From Bdellovibrionales bacterium (GTDB lineage: Bacteria > Bdellovibrionota > UBA1018 > CAIMNF01): 33,004 nt of DNA. Positions within the stretch are counted from its first letter, which is position 1, and every line of letters begins with the position of its first letter. Under the pieces are notes generated by a model. It was not told where the DNA came from. It did not search any database and was given only the letters and a program-made list of their open reading frames with translations. Made by a program: the position numbers and the translations under genes. The stretch covers positions 1-33,004 of the forward strand of contig CANBTI010000024.1 in assembly GCA_947372355.1 (NCBI GenBank), in the 5' to 3' direction. This document shows, piece after piece, positions 8,431-16,512 of the stretch.

Positions 8431-9480
8431 GTGAAAAAATCGATTAGTTTACTCTTAATTTTATTAGTACTTTTAGCCTCAGGTGGTGCCATTTATCTTT
8501 TCCAGTTTGCTCAAAGCACAACCGGATCTTCTAAAATGGTTTTTGAGCTTTCTAGGGGAATGCACGCATTTGAAATCTCAAATTCACTAGAAAAGAATGG
8601 GGTCGTAAAAAGCGCTCAAACTTTCTACTGGTTTGGAAAGTTTACGGGGGGGTGGAATGGAATTAAATCAGCAGAATATGAAATTCCCGCATACTCAACC
8701 CCATCTCAAATTTTTAAATTGTTTAAAAGTGGAATTGGAATTCAGCACGCCTTATTAGTAAAAGAAGGCGATAATATCTATCAAGTAGCCGAAGCTATGG
8801 AATCGGTGGGCCTTGGAACGTATAAAGAAAACATCAAACTTTTACAAAGCCCAAGTTTTATTAAATCACTAGGACTAGCCGAGGATGGAGTTAAAACTTT
8901 AGAAGGTTATTTATTTCCTAATACATACTTTTACGACAAAAAAGAAAAACCAGAAACGATGATTCGCCGTATGGTTGTAGAGTTTTTAAAAACCTGGACC
9001 CCCGAAATTGCAGCAAGGGCTAAAGAGTTTATGATGTCTAGAAAACAAGTGGTTACCCTAGCATCCATGGTTGAAAAAGAAACCGGAGCAGCTGAAGAAA
9101 GGCCCATCATCAGTTCTGTATTCCATAATCGATTGAACAAAAAAATGAGACTTCAAAGTGATCCAACCACTATTTATGGAATTTGGGATCATTACGAGGG
9201 TAAGATTCATAAGAGTGATCTTTTAAGTCCAACAGAATACAACACCTATACTGTTCCAAGTTTACCTATAGGACCAATCTCAAATCCCCATAGTGAATCT
9301 ATTCATGCAGTTCTATACCCAGCGGACACTCAGTATTTATTTTTTGTATCAAGAAATGATGGAACTCATGTTTTTTCTCATACCTATGCTGAACATTCAC
9401 AGTGGGTTAAAAAACTTCAACTGGATCCAGCTGCTCGAGAAGGTAAAAGCTGGAGAGATTTAAAGCAGCCGAAAAAATAG
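8431..9480 (+). CDS. mltG: Endolytic murein transglycosylase MltG (YceG-like)
   Basis: Inner-membrane lytic transglycosylase that cleaves nascent glycan strands and terminates their elongation. The 349 residues comprise one N-terminal membrane segment (about residues 4-24), a LysM-like region (LLVKEGDNIYQVAEAME) and the YceG catalytic domain. ASMVEKETGAAEERP (211-225) carries the catalytic Glu within VEKET, followed by SVFHNRL and RLQSDPTTIYG; SLPIGPISNPHSESI near the C-terminus is also typical. It starts with GTG, and the short ATG frame at 8410 terminates at once. It is divergent from rho and converges on the glutaminase-like gene with a 10-bp gap. No fused additional domain is visible. Confidence 0.94.
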   Translation: MKKSISLLLILLVLLASGGAIYLFQFAQSTTGSSKMVFELSRGMHAFEISNSLEKNGVVKSAQTFYWFGKFTGGWNGIKSAEYEIPAYSTPSQIFKLFKSGIGIQHALLVKEGDNIYQVAEAMESVGLGTYKENIKLLQSPSFIKSLGLAEDGVKTLEGYLFPNTYFYDKKEKPETMIRRMVVEFLKTWTPEIAARAKEFMMSRKQVVTLASMVEKETGAAEERPIISSVFHNRLNKKMRLQSDPTTIYGIWDHYEGKIHKSDLLSPTEYNTYTVPSLPIGPISNPHSESIHAVLYPADTQYLFFVSRNDGTHVFSHTYAEHSQWVKKLQLDPAAREGKSWRDLKQPKK

Positions 9481-9490
9481 TAATTAAACG

Positions 9491-10378
9491 TTAACGAAGG
9501 ATCCACGGTGCAGTTCTTAATGAATTATAGGCGCTAGCAACTTGATCTTCTAGCCATGTATTCACCACGACATTGTTAGCATCTCTATTTTCTACTTCTG
9601 TTGGCTCAAAATAGTACATGGGTAGTTTTCTTAAAAAACAATATTCGTCTTGTTGGTGGTTTTCGTAATCTTTATAGTTGGATACAACTTTACAAATTGG
9701 ATGAGGATCCAAAAAAAGATTGGTCCATGTTTGCACGTCTACTGGATGATCTAAAAACCAAGAGTCTAAAACCTGCTCTTCGTTATTTACTAAAACGAAA
9801 GGAGCAACATGGAACCACCAATTGAAGCGATACTCACGCATGTATTTTACAGAGAAAAATACAAACATTTTCCCAGATTGAATATTTGCCATTTGGAGCA
9901 TTTCGGCAGACCAAAAATGGGCGCGCTGATAACACTCGGCAATTGATTTTCTGTTGTATTTCAATTGATCCATCAGGGCCTGGGCATCATCCAAAGATTG
10001 TAAGTTTGTTGGTATGAAGCTATTGTCAGTGTAGCGAATATCAGTTGGTAATGTTTTTGGTGAAAGTTTAGGCAAACTTGAATCGTAGTATGGGTTTAAA
10101 ACGGGATCGTTTTTATAAAGATCTAAATCTACAAAAGTTGCAACTTGACCATTTGATTCAATAAAACCTAAGCGGTGATTTATTGCTGATTTTTCAATGC
10201 CTAAAATTAAAGTTTTATCATTGGTACGAAGCACGCGACCACTATCGAGTAAAATCAGTGTATCTTCATTTGCAAATTGCGCCGGTACGATGTGAGAGAC
10301 CCTTGCGTTTAGTAGACTTGCATCAGCACTAGTTGATAAGATTGTGCATAAGAGCATTAAAATATTTATAAAAAGCAT
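9491..10378 (-). CDS. Exported protein-glutaminase-like cysteine hydrolase
   Basis: About 295 residues from the ATG at 10378, which opens a signal peptide (MLFINILMLLCTILSTSADA). An upstream in-frame TTG at 10447 would add 23 residues before it and looks spurious. The C-terminal half has the pattern of the protein-glutaminase family (protein glutamine deamidase, papain-like fold): CYQRAHFWSAEM (Cys149), NWWFHVAPFVLV (His190) and VLDSWFLDHPVDVQTW (Asp205), a plausible Cys-His-Asp triad. By analogy it would act outside the cytoplasm, hydrolysing the side-chain amide of protein glutamines, but peptidase or transglutaminase activity is not excluded. The N-terminal ~120 residues are not recognised. 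It lies 92 bp downstream of the metallopeptidase gene on the same strand, possibly cotranscribed. Family recognition is by memory of motifs. Confidence 0.68.
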   Translation of the reverse strand: MLFINILMLLCTILSTSADASLLNARVSHIVPAQFANEDTLILLDSGRVLRTNDKTLILGIEKSAINHRLGFIESNGQVATFVDLDLYKNDPVLNPYYDSSLPKLSPKTLPTDIRYTDNSFIPTNLQSLDDAQALMDQLKYNRKSIAECYQRAHFWSAEMLQMANIQSGKMFVFFSVKYMREYRFNWWFHVAPFVLVNNEEQVLDSWFLDHPVDVQTWTNLFLDPHPICKVVSNYKDYENHQQDEYCFLRKLPMYYFEPTEVENRDANNVVVNTWLEDQVASAYNSLRTAPWILR

Positions 10379-10470
10379 GTTGCATTTTCTACATTCTGAC
10401 CGAATAAAAAGATACAGAAAAAAATAGACAAGACTCAGGAAGATCAATAATTAACTATATGATTTTATTG

Positions 10471-11700
10471 TTAAAATCCACGAGATTCAAAAATATCTCT
10501 TAATTTCATTCGATCTGCTCTTGGATCCACACAAATGGTCTCGCAAGAATCTAGTAATGCCTGAATGAGGCCGTGCTTAATATCTGAAAATCCAGTGGTG
10601 AGAGAGTTTCTCGCATTAAAGATGAGTTGATCAGCAACTTCAGGAAACTCTTTTTTAACCGACCACAATAATGACAATACGAAATCAGAGTTGGCAAAAG
10701 TATTTGTTTCATAATCAGGGTTATATTTATTTTTATTACTTCCATCTTTTGGCATGGAGAGAGAATATTTTTTAATTTTACTCGCAATGTGTGGATCATT
10801 GCTGAATGAAGTAGCAAAGTAATCTGCCATACCTTCTAAAATTGGAGTGGATAGTCCGAGTGTAAGTTTGTCACTCAAGGCAATGTGTGAAAACTCATGA
10901 TAAATAATTTCAGGAATCATTGCCGTATCTAGATAGTAATATTTTTCCAAGAATAATTTATCTGAGTGTTTACTTGCTTCGAGTAATATTTCAGAAATTA
11001 AAATAGTTCCCGCTTGTCTAATCATTGTTGATTGGAAAGTAGATTGAACTTGCTGGGGTGTAAATATTTTTTGTAAAGTGAGCTGAATCATTCTGTTGGT
11101 CGCAGCTGATTCAACCGGATTTGAAAGCATTCCGATATATTTAGCCAGTGGATTTCCATCAGCTCCTAAGCCACTACGGGGTAGGTCTTCGGTTCTAATT
11201 GTTTTAACAGGGCGAAACCAAATTTCATTTCCCCATGATGGAATGTCTACACCATCCATTGGATCACCAGCGGGAATAGAGAGTGCATCATTATAATGTG
11301 GATCAATGGAATCGTGTTGAAAGTGACCAAGATCACTAAACAAGTTTGTAATTTCTAATCGAATTGTTACTTTTGGAAGATTTTGAACATTTTCAGAATG
11401 AATTGTATTTGCCCAAAAGTTCCTGATTAAGTTTAAATGATAATAAGTGGTAGCTGCTTTTAGTTTCAACTTTTCATCCGCTTCATTAAGAGATATGGCG
11501 GTTTCGCTTTTGCCCTTAACAATTTTGAAATATTTTCCATCAAAACTTGTGGTGGATGTTAAGTCTGGAAGCTCTACCTCTGTCAATACAGGTTTGAATT
11601 TGCTACCTCTCACCAAAACTGTTTCCACCACCTGGGCGGAAGCAAAATTGAATGTTGGCAAAGCGATGATTACTAGGATTAATTTTTTAAAAAATGTCAT
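10471..11700 (-). CDS. Secreted HExxH metallopeptidase (gluzincin-like)
   Basis: A 409-residue protein with a clear signal peptide (MTFFKKLILVIIALPTFNFASA). The zinc site is PEIIYHEFSHIALSD, with HEFSH at residues 268-272, followed 17 residues later by EGMADYF (Glu289) as likely third ligand, the arrangement of gluzincin-type peptidases. The ~240 residues before it are not recognised; they contain a polar segment (HFQHDSIDPHYNDALSIP). The protein would act in the periplasm or outside. Its start overlaps the upstream unknown gene by 14 bp, so the two are almost surely translated from one mRNA and may function together. I cannot name the peptidase family; catalytic activity is inferred from the motif. 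Confidence 0.75.
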   Translation of the reverse strand: MTFFKKLILVIIALPTFNFASAQVVETVLVRGSKFKPVLTEVELPDLTSTTSFDGKYFKIVKGKSETAISLNEADEKLKLKAATTYYHLNLIRNFWANTIHSENVQNLPKVTIRLEITNLFSDLGHFQHDSIDPHYNDALSIPAGDPMDGVDIPSWGNEIWFRPVKTIRTEDLPRSGLGADGNPLAKYIGMLSNPVESAATNRMIQLTLQKIFTPQQVQSTFQSTMIRQAGTILISEILLEASKHSDKLFLEKYYYLDTAMIPEIIYHEFSHIALSDKLTLGLSTPILEGMADYFATSFSNDPHIASKIKKYSLSMPKDGSNKNKYNPDYETNTFANSDFVLSLLWSVKKEFPEVADQLIFNARNSLTTGFSDIKHGLIQALLDSCETICVDPRADRMKLRDIFESRGF

Positions 11701-13057
11701 ATGAATTATCCACCGAGTTTGTATCGTTAGCTTTTTTACTAATTATTCCATCCACAAAAACAAGTGCAATAGAAGTGATGATGTTGTATGGGGGCGGTAC
11801 AAACAGGGTTGCTGTCCCAGTAATTCTGAAAGCGTAATCAGCAATTTTTTTCCAATGCTTTACTTCCGGATTCCATAAGTCATCAATTTTAAGCGCGGAA
11901 TTAAGCATATTCGAAGTCACTAATCCGGTTTCAAGGCCCGCGGTAATTAAATCTTCATGAGTAATGTTGATTCCACCAAAAAAAGTGGAGCGGCCTAATT
12001 CTTCAATGTCTTTTCTTAGGTGTTTTCTTGCTAGAAAATATTGACCCATTGGAGAAACGGGTAGGGTTTCACTTCCAGATTTAAAAGTAAAAACAACTTC
12101 AGTTTTAGTGGCATCCATTCGATCAAATGTTTTTTTCAAAACATCAGAAATCATGCTGATTTGCATTGGGTTAAAGCGAGTGTAGAGAGACTTTCTATAG
12201 GTAGTATTGCTTTTTTTATCTCTAAATTTTGAACTTAAAACATTGGTTTCTAAATCAAATTTAGTTGGATTTGGTTGCTGTGATTTGTTTTTAGTTGAAG
12301 TCAAGATCTCTAAATATTTTGAAAGGGTGAGGGACCAAGATTGCACCTCGTTGTTTCTCAAAGTTTCAGCCAAGTTAAACGATTCATCAGACAGAATATT
12401 TTTAGATTTTGCGAGGAAGTTAAGTGCGCGTATGTTTTTTTGTTTTTCATTAGAGAGTGAAAAGTCTTTTGAAATTCTAATCCAGGCATCAACCGCACAT
12501 CCGGGATTTTTTAAGGTTGAAGAGCTTAAGCTTCCATAAGAGATGCTTAAATCATCTGCATCCATTTTTTTGCTTGATAAGACACTTTCACCGCGTTTTA
12601 GATCTGAGCTTTCTATGGCATTAACTTCGGCGGATAAAAGAGCTTCATTTAATATGCTGGAATGCTCAATGATTTCAAAAAATAGATCATCAATTAAGTT
12701 CTGTGATCTTAAGACAATGAGTAAGTTAGAAATGGATTGTTGATCATTTTGAATGTGGGCGACTTCAAGTTTTTCTTTAAAGTTTTGAATCAATGGTAAA
12801 TCACAAAGCTTACCCCTCGCCTCAAGTTCGTTTAAAGATTGCCCAAGCAAATTAAAAGCTTTTTGACTAATGGTGGGATCAACATTGAGACCGAGTGCCT
12901 CTTGAGCTCTTTTTAGTTCTTTATCTTTATAGCTATGGCTTACAGATTCTTTATCATTTTTTAAGGCAGATAAATCAAATCCGAAGCTACTGGTGGTACA
13001 AATGATGGATAGAGCACCGATGGCTTGGGTATATTTAAAAACATTAATGAATTTCAT
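11687..13057 (-). CDS. Exported protein of unknown function
   Basis: About 456 residues from ATG 13057, which is preceded by GGAAG at good spacing; an in-frame TTG at 13078 is less likely. It begins with a signal-peptide-like segment (MKFINVFKYTQAIGALSIIC...SFG). The body is charged, mostly helical in composition, with many Ser/Asn/Lys and few cysteines. Near the C-terminus is a hydrophobic segment (YNIITSIALVFVDGII, roughly residues 420-435), possibly membrane-associated or a buried helix. No known domain or catalytic motif is recognised. The 14-bp overlap with the secreted metallopeptidase points to a shared role (chaperone, inhibitor, substrate or partner), which is inference. It is not obviously a pseudogene: the frame is intact. 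Confidence 0.8.
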   Translation of the reverse strand: MKFINVFKYTQAIGALSIICTTSSFGFDLSALKNDKESVSHSYKDKELKRAQEALGLNVDPTISQKAFNLLGQSLNELEARGKLCDLPLIQNFKEKLEVAHIQNDQQSISNLLIVLRSQNLIDDLFFEIIEHSSILNEALLSAEVNAIESSDLKRGESVLSSKKMDADDLSISYGSLSSSTLKNPGCAVDAWIRISKDFSLSNEKQKNIRALNFLAKSKNILSDESFNLAETLRNNEVQSWSLTLSKYLEILTSTKNKSQQPNPTKFDLETNVLSSKFRDKKSNTTYRKSLYTRFNPMQISMISDVLKKTFDRMDATKTEVVFTFKSGSETLPVSPMGQYFLARKHLRKDIEELGRSTFFGGINITHEDLITAGLETGLVTSNMLNSALKIDDLWNPEVKHWKKIADYAFRITGTATLFVPPPYNIITSIALVFVDGIISKKANDTNSVDNSYDIF

Positions 13058-13157
13058 TCTACTTCCACTCTTCCGCAAACGACAAAATAAGCTTTGGTCG
13101 ATTTTGGTTGAACAATAGCAAAAAAAACCATTTAAGTAAACAGTGTTTGTTTAATAA

Positions 13158-14936
13158 CTATTTGAACTTTAAATTGTCTAAAATGTTGTTTAATTCTTTA
13201 TCAAGTTTAGGCGTGGGTGCTGGGGGTGGAGCGGGCGGCTGCACGGGATAAAATGCATGTTTTACCTTGGAAATGCGAACAAACTCAGTCGCAGTTACCA
13301 TAATATCTTGAGCTGGCGCTAAACTAAACTCAGCTGCAAGTTCCTGATCCTTTAAGGGTTTTCCAGTTTCAAATGAAAACTTTTGGAATACCCAGATATC
13401 CGAAAATAAACCTCTACTTAAATCGTTGATGAGTGAAATCTTATTCGAATTTGCATAGCCAAACCCTAATGCACCATAATTTGCTACGGTAAACTGTCCA
13501 GGTCGTTCAGCAATGATCATGATTTTTTGATCGTTTAATTGATTGATAAACTTATAGATATCTTCGGTTTCACGAATGATCGTTAAAGAGTTAGTAAATC
13601 TACCCTGTGTTGCTACTGGGTGATAAAGCGCAAAACTCACCACAGCGATTGCAAATAATTTTTTCTCGGTAAGAATTTCGGGGAAAAAATATCTAAAAAT
13701 AACTGGCATAGAAGCTAAAAAAAACAAGAGTATTAAAAACAATCTAGCCTGAGTAGGATGAGCAAATATTCCAAAATGATGGAATAGAACAATAGTTAAA
13801 CTGAGTGCTACAGCCGCTAAAAGAAGACCAGAAAAAATGATTTGATTTTGTGATAATCGTTTTTTTAAATCAGGTACGATCTTAATGATTAAAAACACAA
13901 GCATCAATATTGATAACCAATTTAAATAGCTAGGATATGGGTAATCTGGCTGAAAATTAATCATGCTGTCTAGCATTGTTTTGCCGTGTTTAATGAAATG
14001 TTCAAATGCAAATGGTGCAACTCCCGGAGGGTTTTCAAATGTATTTGGAGTTAGTTTTCTCTGTAAAAGCATCGGAATCAGAAAAAAAGGAGAAGCAGCA
14101 AAAAGAGCTGTGTTATTGGTGATCATTTCCCATTTTATTTTTCGAAGTATAAAAAGTGATCCCAAGATGATGGCTACATAGGCAATAGACTCGTATCGAA
14201 CCTGCGCCAATAAAATGAGTTGAATCACCAGCATCGCAAAACGATCTGAGCTCGGGGCGCTGAGGAAGCGATAAAGCAATACAAATGAAAGACCAAAGAA
14301 GAATAAAGAGCACACATCAAATCCACCGGATGATGCGGAAAGAGTGAGAGTCGGAATGGATAATATTAATAAACAGGCGGCAATGGCCGAAAGTCTGCCC
14401 AGTTTTGGTTCAACCACTAAAAATGTCATGCTCAGCAGGGCGAATAAAATGATGAAATTTAATACAAAAACATTTTGATAACGGTATCCGGTGAGTGTGT
14501 GAACGATGCTGGTTAAAAAAGGAAATAAGAGTGGTCTGGTTGGTAAATCCCCTTGAACGACATTGAAGTTTCCATAATAAAATTTTGATTGGGTTACGTT
14601 TAAAATATCTCGTCTGTAGGTCATGGATTGTGAAACGGAAAGGAGATTTGTTTCATCGCTAAGAACTCTATATTTTGGCGGGATGGAAACGAATACGACT
14701 ACAGACATTAAAAAACAAATCACCAGTGGAAGAAGTTTCTTTTTTAAGGTTTCTTTAAAAAAGGGAAGGGTAATGAAAATCCAAAACCCAGTCATAATCA
14801 AAATTAGATAATAAGAGCTTTTTGTTACAATTTTTTTCCCCACTTCAAGATCATTTAGACCATAAATCAGGGTAGCCAAAGCAAAAACACAAGAGATAAT
14901 AATGACAATAAATTGACGTGGATTTTTTTTAAACAT
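13158..14936 (-). CDS. Polytopic GT-C-type membrane glycosyltransferase (ArnT/PMT-like)
   Basis: About 592 residues with roughly eleven hydrophobic segments through residue ~450, then a soluble ~130-residue C-terminal region with a proline run (QPPAPPPAPTPK). After the second or third membrane segment, RVLSDETNLLSVSQSM places an acidic Asp-Glu pair in the first large periplasmic loop, followed by LPTRPLLFPFLTSIVHTLTG. This is the layout of GT-C enzymes (ArnT, protein O-mannosyltransferase, PMT_2-type), which use polyprenyl-phosphate sugars outside the membrane. Start: the ATG at 14936 lies 9 nt after AAGGA, whereas the ATG at 14945 abuts it, so the downstream one is preferred. The acceptor is unknown; the nearest upstream gene on this strand encodes a threonine-repeat protein. 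An O-antigen or lipid A modifying role is equally open. Confidence 0.72.
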   Translation of the reverse strand: MFKKNPRQFIVIIISCVFALATLIYGLNDLEVGKKIVTKSSYYLILIMTGFWIFITLPFFKETLKKKLLPLVICFLMSVVVFVSIPPKYRVLSDETNLLSVSQSMTYRRDILNVTQSKFYYGNFNVVQGDLPTRPLLFPFLTSIVHTLTGYRYQNVFVLNFIILFALLSMTFLVVEPKLGRLSAIAACLLILSIPTLTLSASSGGFDVCSLFFFGLSFVLLYRFLSAPSSDRFAMLVIQLILLAQVRYESIAYVAIILGSLFILRKIKWEMITNNTALFAASPFFLIPMLLQRKLTPNTFENPPGVAPFAFEHFIKHGKTMLDSMINFQPDYPYPSYLNWLSILMLVFLIIKIVPDLKKRLSQNQIIFSGLLLAAVALSLTIVLFHHFGIFAHPTQARLFLILLFFLASMPVIFRYFFPEILTEKKLFAIAVVSFALYHPVATQGRFTNSLTIIRETEDIYKFINQLNDQKIMIIAERPGQFTVANYGALGFGYANSNKISLINDLSRGLFSDIWVFQKFSFETGKPLKDQELAAEFSLAPAQDIMVTATEFVRISKVKHAFYPVQPPAPPPAPTPKLDKELNNILDNLKFK

Positions 14937-15083
14937 GGAGTTCATTCCTTAAATTGTACCAGTGAAAAAGTAATGGATGCAACTGCGTTACTTCGCCATA
15001 TGCCCCGATCAATAAGATTTATATAAAATTATTATTAGATCTCGAGAATAAGTTGACGAGAATTTATTTCGGTTAGAGATCAT

Positions 15084-15120
15084 AAAAAAACCGACCACAA
15101 CATTGCTGTGACCGGTTTTA
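15084..15120 (-). terminator. Intrinsic terminator after the threonine-repeat gene
   Basis: On the minus strand AACCGGTCACA, a short loop, then TTGTGGTCGGTT forms a stem of about 11 pairs (two G-U) followed by a run of seven T (15090-15084). It begins about 32 nt past the stop at 15152. Flanking A/T runs make it potentially bidirectional, but no plus-strand gene ends here. It separates this gene from the glycosyltransferase transcript. Confidence 0.75.
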
Positions 15121-15151
15121 AGTTTTTAATTATATGTCTTGCGACGACCAA

Positions 15152-16309
15152 CTAGGTTCCGTGATGACCTTGAGTGTGATCAGCAATACATTGTTCAATT
15201 GTTAATACAAAGTACAAAGCAGAACCGTTAGCACAGCCAGTTGGACTTGCTGGAACTGTGTTTCCAGTGTTGTCGTTGCAGCAATAACCGTAACTGGTGT
15301 TCGTTCCAGTGTTTGTGTGGGTGTCTGTTTCAGTGTTTGAGTGAGTTTCTGTCTCAGTATCTGTGTTTGAATGAGTCTCAGTATTTGAATGAGTTTCAGT
15401 TTCAGTGTCAGTGTTTGAGCAAGTTCCAGTACCTGTTCCAGTTCCAGTATTAGTGTGAGTGTCTGTAACTGTGTTTGTTTGAGTAGCTGTAACAGTGTTT
15501 GTAAGTGTGTTTGTTACTGTATCTGTTTGTGTGTAAACAAAAGTATTAGTCACAGTTTGTACATTCGTTACTGTTTCAACGTTAGTCACCGTGTTGGTGG
15601 TTACTAAAGTGTCAGTATGAGTCACGGTTTCAGTGTTATTGATTACTTCAACATTAGTGACAACGCTCGTTTGAGTAACGGTGTTAACGTTAGTTACTGT
15701 TTCAGTGTTTGTTAGAACTTCTGTAGCAGTTAAAGTTTCAGTGCTAGTTTTAGTCACAGTATCAGTGTTTGTTTTAGTTACTGTGTCAGTAACTGTTTTT
15801 GCTTTTTGATCTTTGCAATTTTTGATCACCAAATAAGTAACAACACCAACAATCACCACTCCGATGATCACAAGAGCGATTTTGTAATTTGCTTTACCGC
15901 CACCGCTGTAACTTGCACCTTGTTGGTATTTAGCTGCCATAAAACGCATAGCAAGATTTCCAGCTTCTTCGCTAGAAATTCTATCAACATTGATAGAAGT
16001 TAGCATGCGATCGAAATCAGCACGTGTGTTAGAATCAAGAACAGATGCACGCATATAAGCCATTACTTCTTCAGAAGAAATGCCCTTAGATTGAAGTTGA
16101 GCCATGCGGCCCTTAAAATCTGCAATCGCTTTTGTTTGATATTGTGAATCATTAGGATTCACGTCTACTGTCATTTTATATCTAAAATCATTAAACGCTT
16201 TAGCGATAATTTTAGTGTGAGAAACATCACCAGATGTTGCTACATTCGAAGCAAATGCTGTGTTTGAAAGCATTGCAACGATGGTTAATAAGCTCATTAT
16301 TTTTTTCAT
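15152..16309 (-). CDS. Exported/membrane protein with long Thr-x-Thr repeat tail
   Basis: About 385 residues from ATG 16309 (AAAGGA 10 nt upstream; earlier in-frame starts would place a signal peptide internally). Order: signal peptide (MKKIMSLLTIVAMLSNTAFA), a ~115-residue helical domain (residues ~22-135), a Gly/Ser linker, one transmembrane segment (YKIALVIIGVVIVGVVTYLV, ~142-161), a basic stretch, a 167-residue region (~172-338) that is about 43% Thr in alternating T-x-T pattern, and a C-terminal ~45 residues with four cysteines. The tail could be a beta-rich fibre, a mucin-like O-glycosylated stalk or a simple spacer. Topology is uncertain: a cleaved signal plus one membrane span with Lys after it predicts the tail inside, which conflicts with a surface role. 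A terminator follows. Function unknown. Confidence 0.8.
   Translation of the reverse strand: MKKIMSLLTIVAMLSNTAFASNVATSGDVSHTKIIAKAFNDFRYKMTVDVNPNDSQYQTKAIADFKGRMAQLQSKGISSEEVMAYMRASVLDSNTRADFDRMLTSINVDRISSEEAGNLAMRFMAAKYQQGASYSGGGKANYKIALVIIGVVIVGVVTYLVIKNCKDQKAKTVTDTVTKTNTDTVTKTSTETLTATEVLTNTETVTNVNTVTQTSVVTNVEVINNTETVTHTDTLVTTNTVTNVETVTNVQTVTNTFVYTQTDTVTNTLTNTVTATQTNTVTDTHTNTGTGTGTGTCSNTDTETETHSNTETHSNTDTETETHSNTETDTHTNTGTNTSYGYCCNDNTGNTVPASPTGCANGSALYFVLTIEQCIADHTQGHHGT
15296..15796 (-). repeat. Degenerate tandem repeat coding for Thr-x-Thr
   Basis: About 500 bp of imperfect 6-nt-periodic DNA (plus-strand variants of AGTGTTTGTN/CTGTNTCAG) encodes alternating threonine. The 3' part of the gene contains clearer units: HSNTDTETET occurs twice, with shorter HSNTET copies between and after. 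Unit variation and intact frame suggest an old, selected repeat rather than a recent slippage product. It is not a CRISPR array: there are no constant repeats with unique spacers. Confidence 0.8.
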
Positions 16310-16405
16310 TATTAAAATATCCTTTGTAATTGTTAAACTCAGACTCTCACCCATCAACATGATGATTAAGCATTCCTGCTCATGGCTAAAAATTTGAGTT
16401 GAAAG

Positions 16406-16434
16406 CAAGTAACGAATCGTGCGCAAGGTGTCAA
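16406..16434 (-). promoter_or_regulatory. Candidate promoter of the threonine-repeat gene
   Basis: On the minus strand a perfect TTGACA (16434-16429) is followed after 17 nt by TACTTG, a poor -10. This would leave a leader of about 95 nt before the start at 16309, containing complementary AACTCA/TGAGTT segments. The strong -35 with a weak -10 could mean an activator-dependent promoter, or chance. Confidence 0.3.
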
Positions 16435-16478
16435 CCGAAATAGTCTATAAAGCTTAACAATGGTTCAGTACGGAATAC

Positions 16479-16506
16479 TTGATCAACTTTAATTAAATGC
16501 TATGAT
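16479..16506 (+). promoter_or_regulatory. Promoter of the dual-protease gene, probably leaderless
   Basis: TTGATC (16479-16484), 16-nt spacer, TATGAT (16501-16506). Only six bases (TTCAAC) separate the -10 from the ATG at 16513, and no Shine-Dalgarno is present, so the expected transcription start coincides with the start codon. Confidence 0.5.
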
Positions 16507-16512
16507 TTCAAC

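Noticed and set aside
10379-10447. TTG start 23 residues upstream for the glutaminase-like gene
   Set aside because: It would place a hydrophobic, charged stretch before an otherwise classical signal peptide that begins at ATG 10378.
13120-13153. Intrinsic terminator after the glycosyltransferase gene
   Set aside because: There is a 6-bp A/T-rich stem (TAAACA/TGTTTA), but the T run is 9 nt away, so the structure is too weak to call.
15296-15796. CRISPR-like appearance of the regular repeats
   Set aside because: The repeats are 6-nt periodic, degenerate and in frame with a long coding sequence; there are no constant direct repeats separated by unique spacers and no cas genes.
16310-16426. 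N-terminal extension of the Thr-repeat protein to 16426
   Set aside because: It would bury the signal peptide about 40 residues inside, and a TTGACA element overlaps that upstream stretch.
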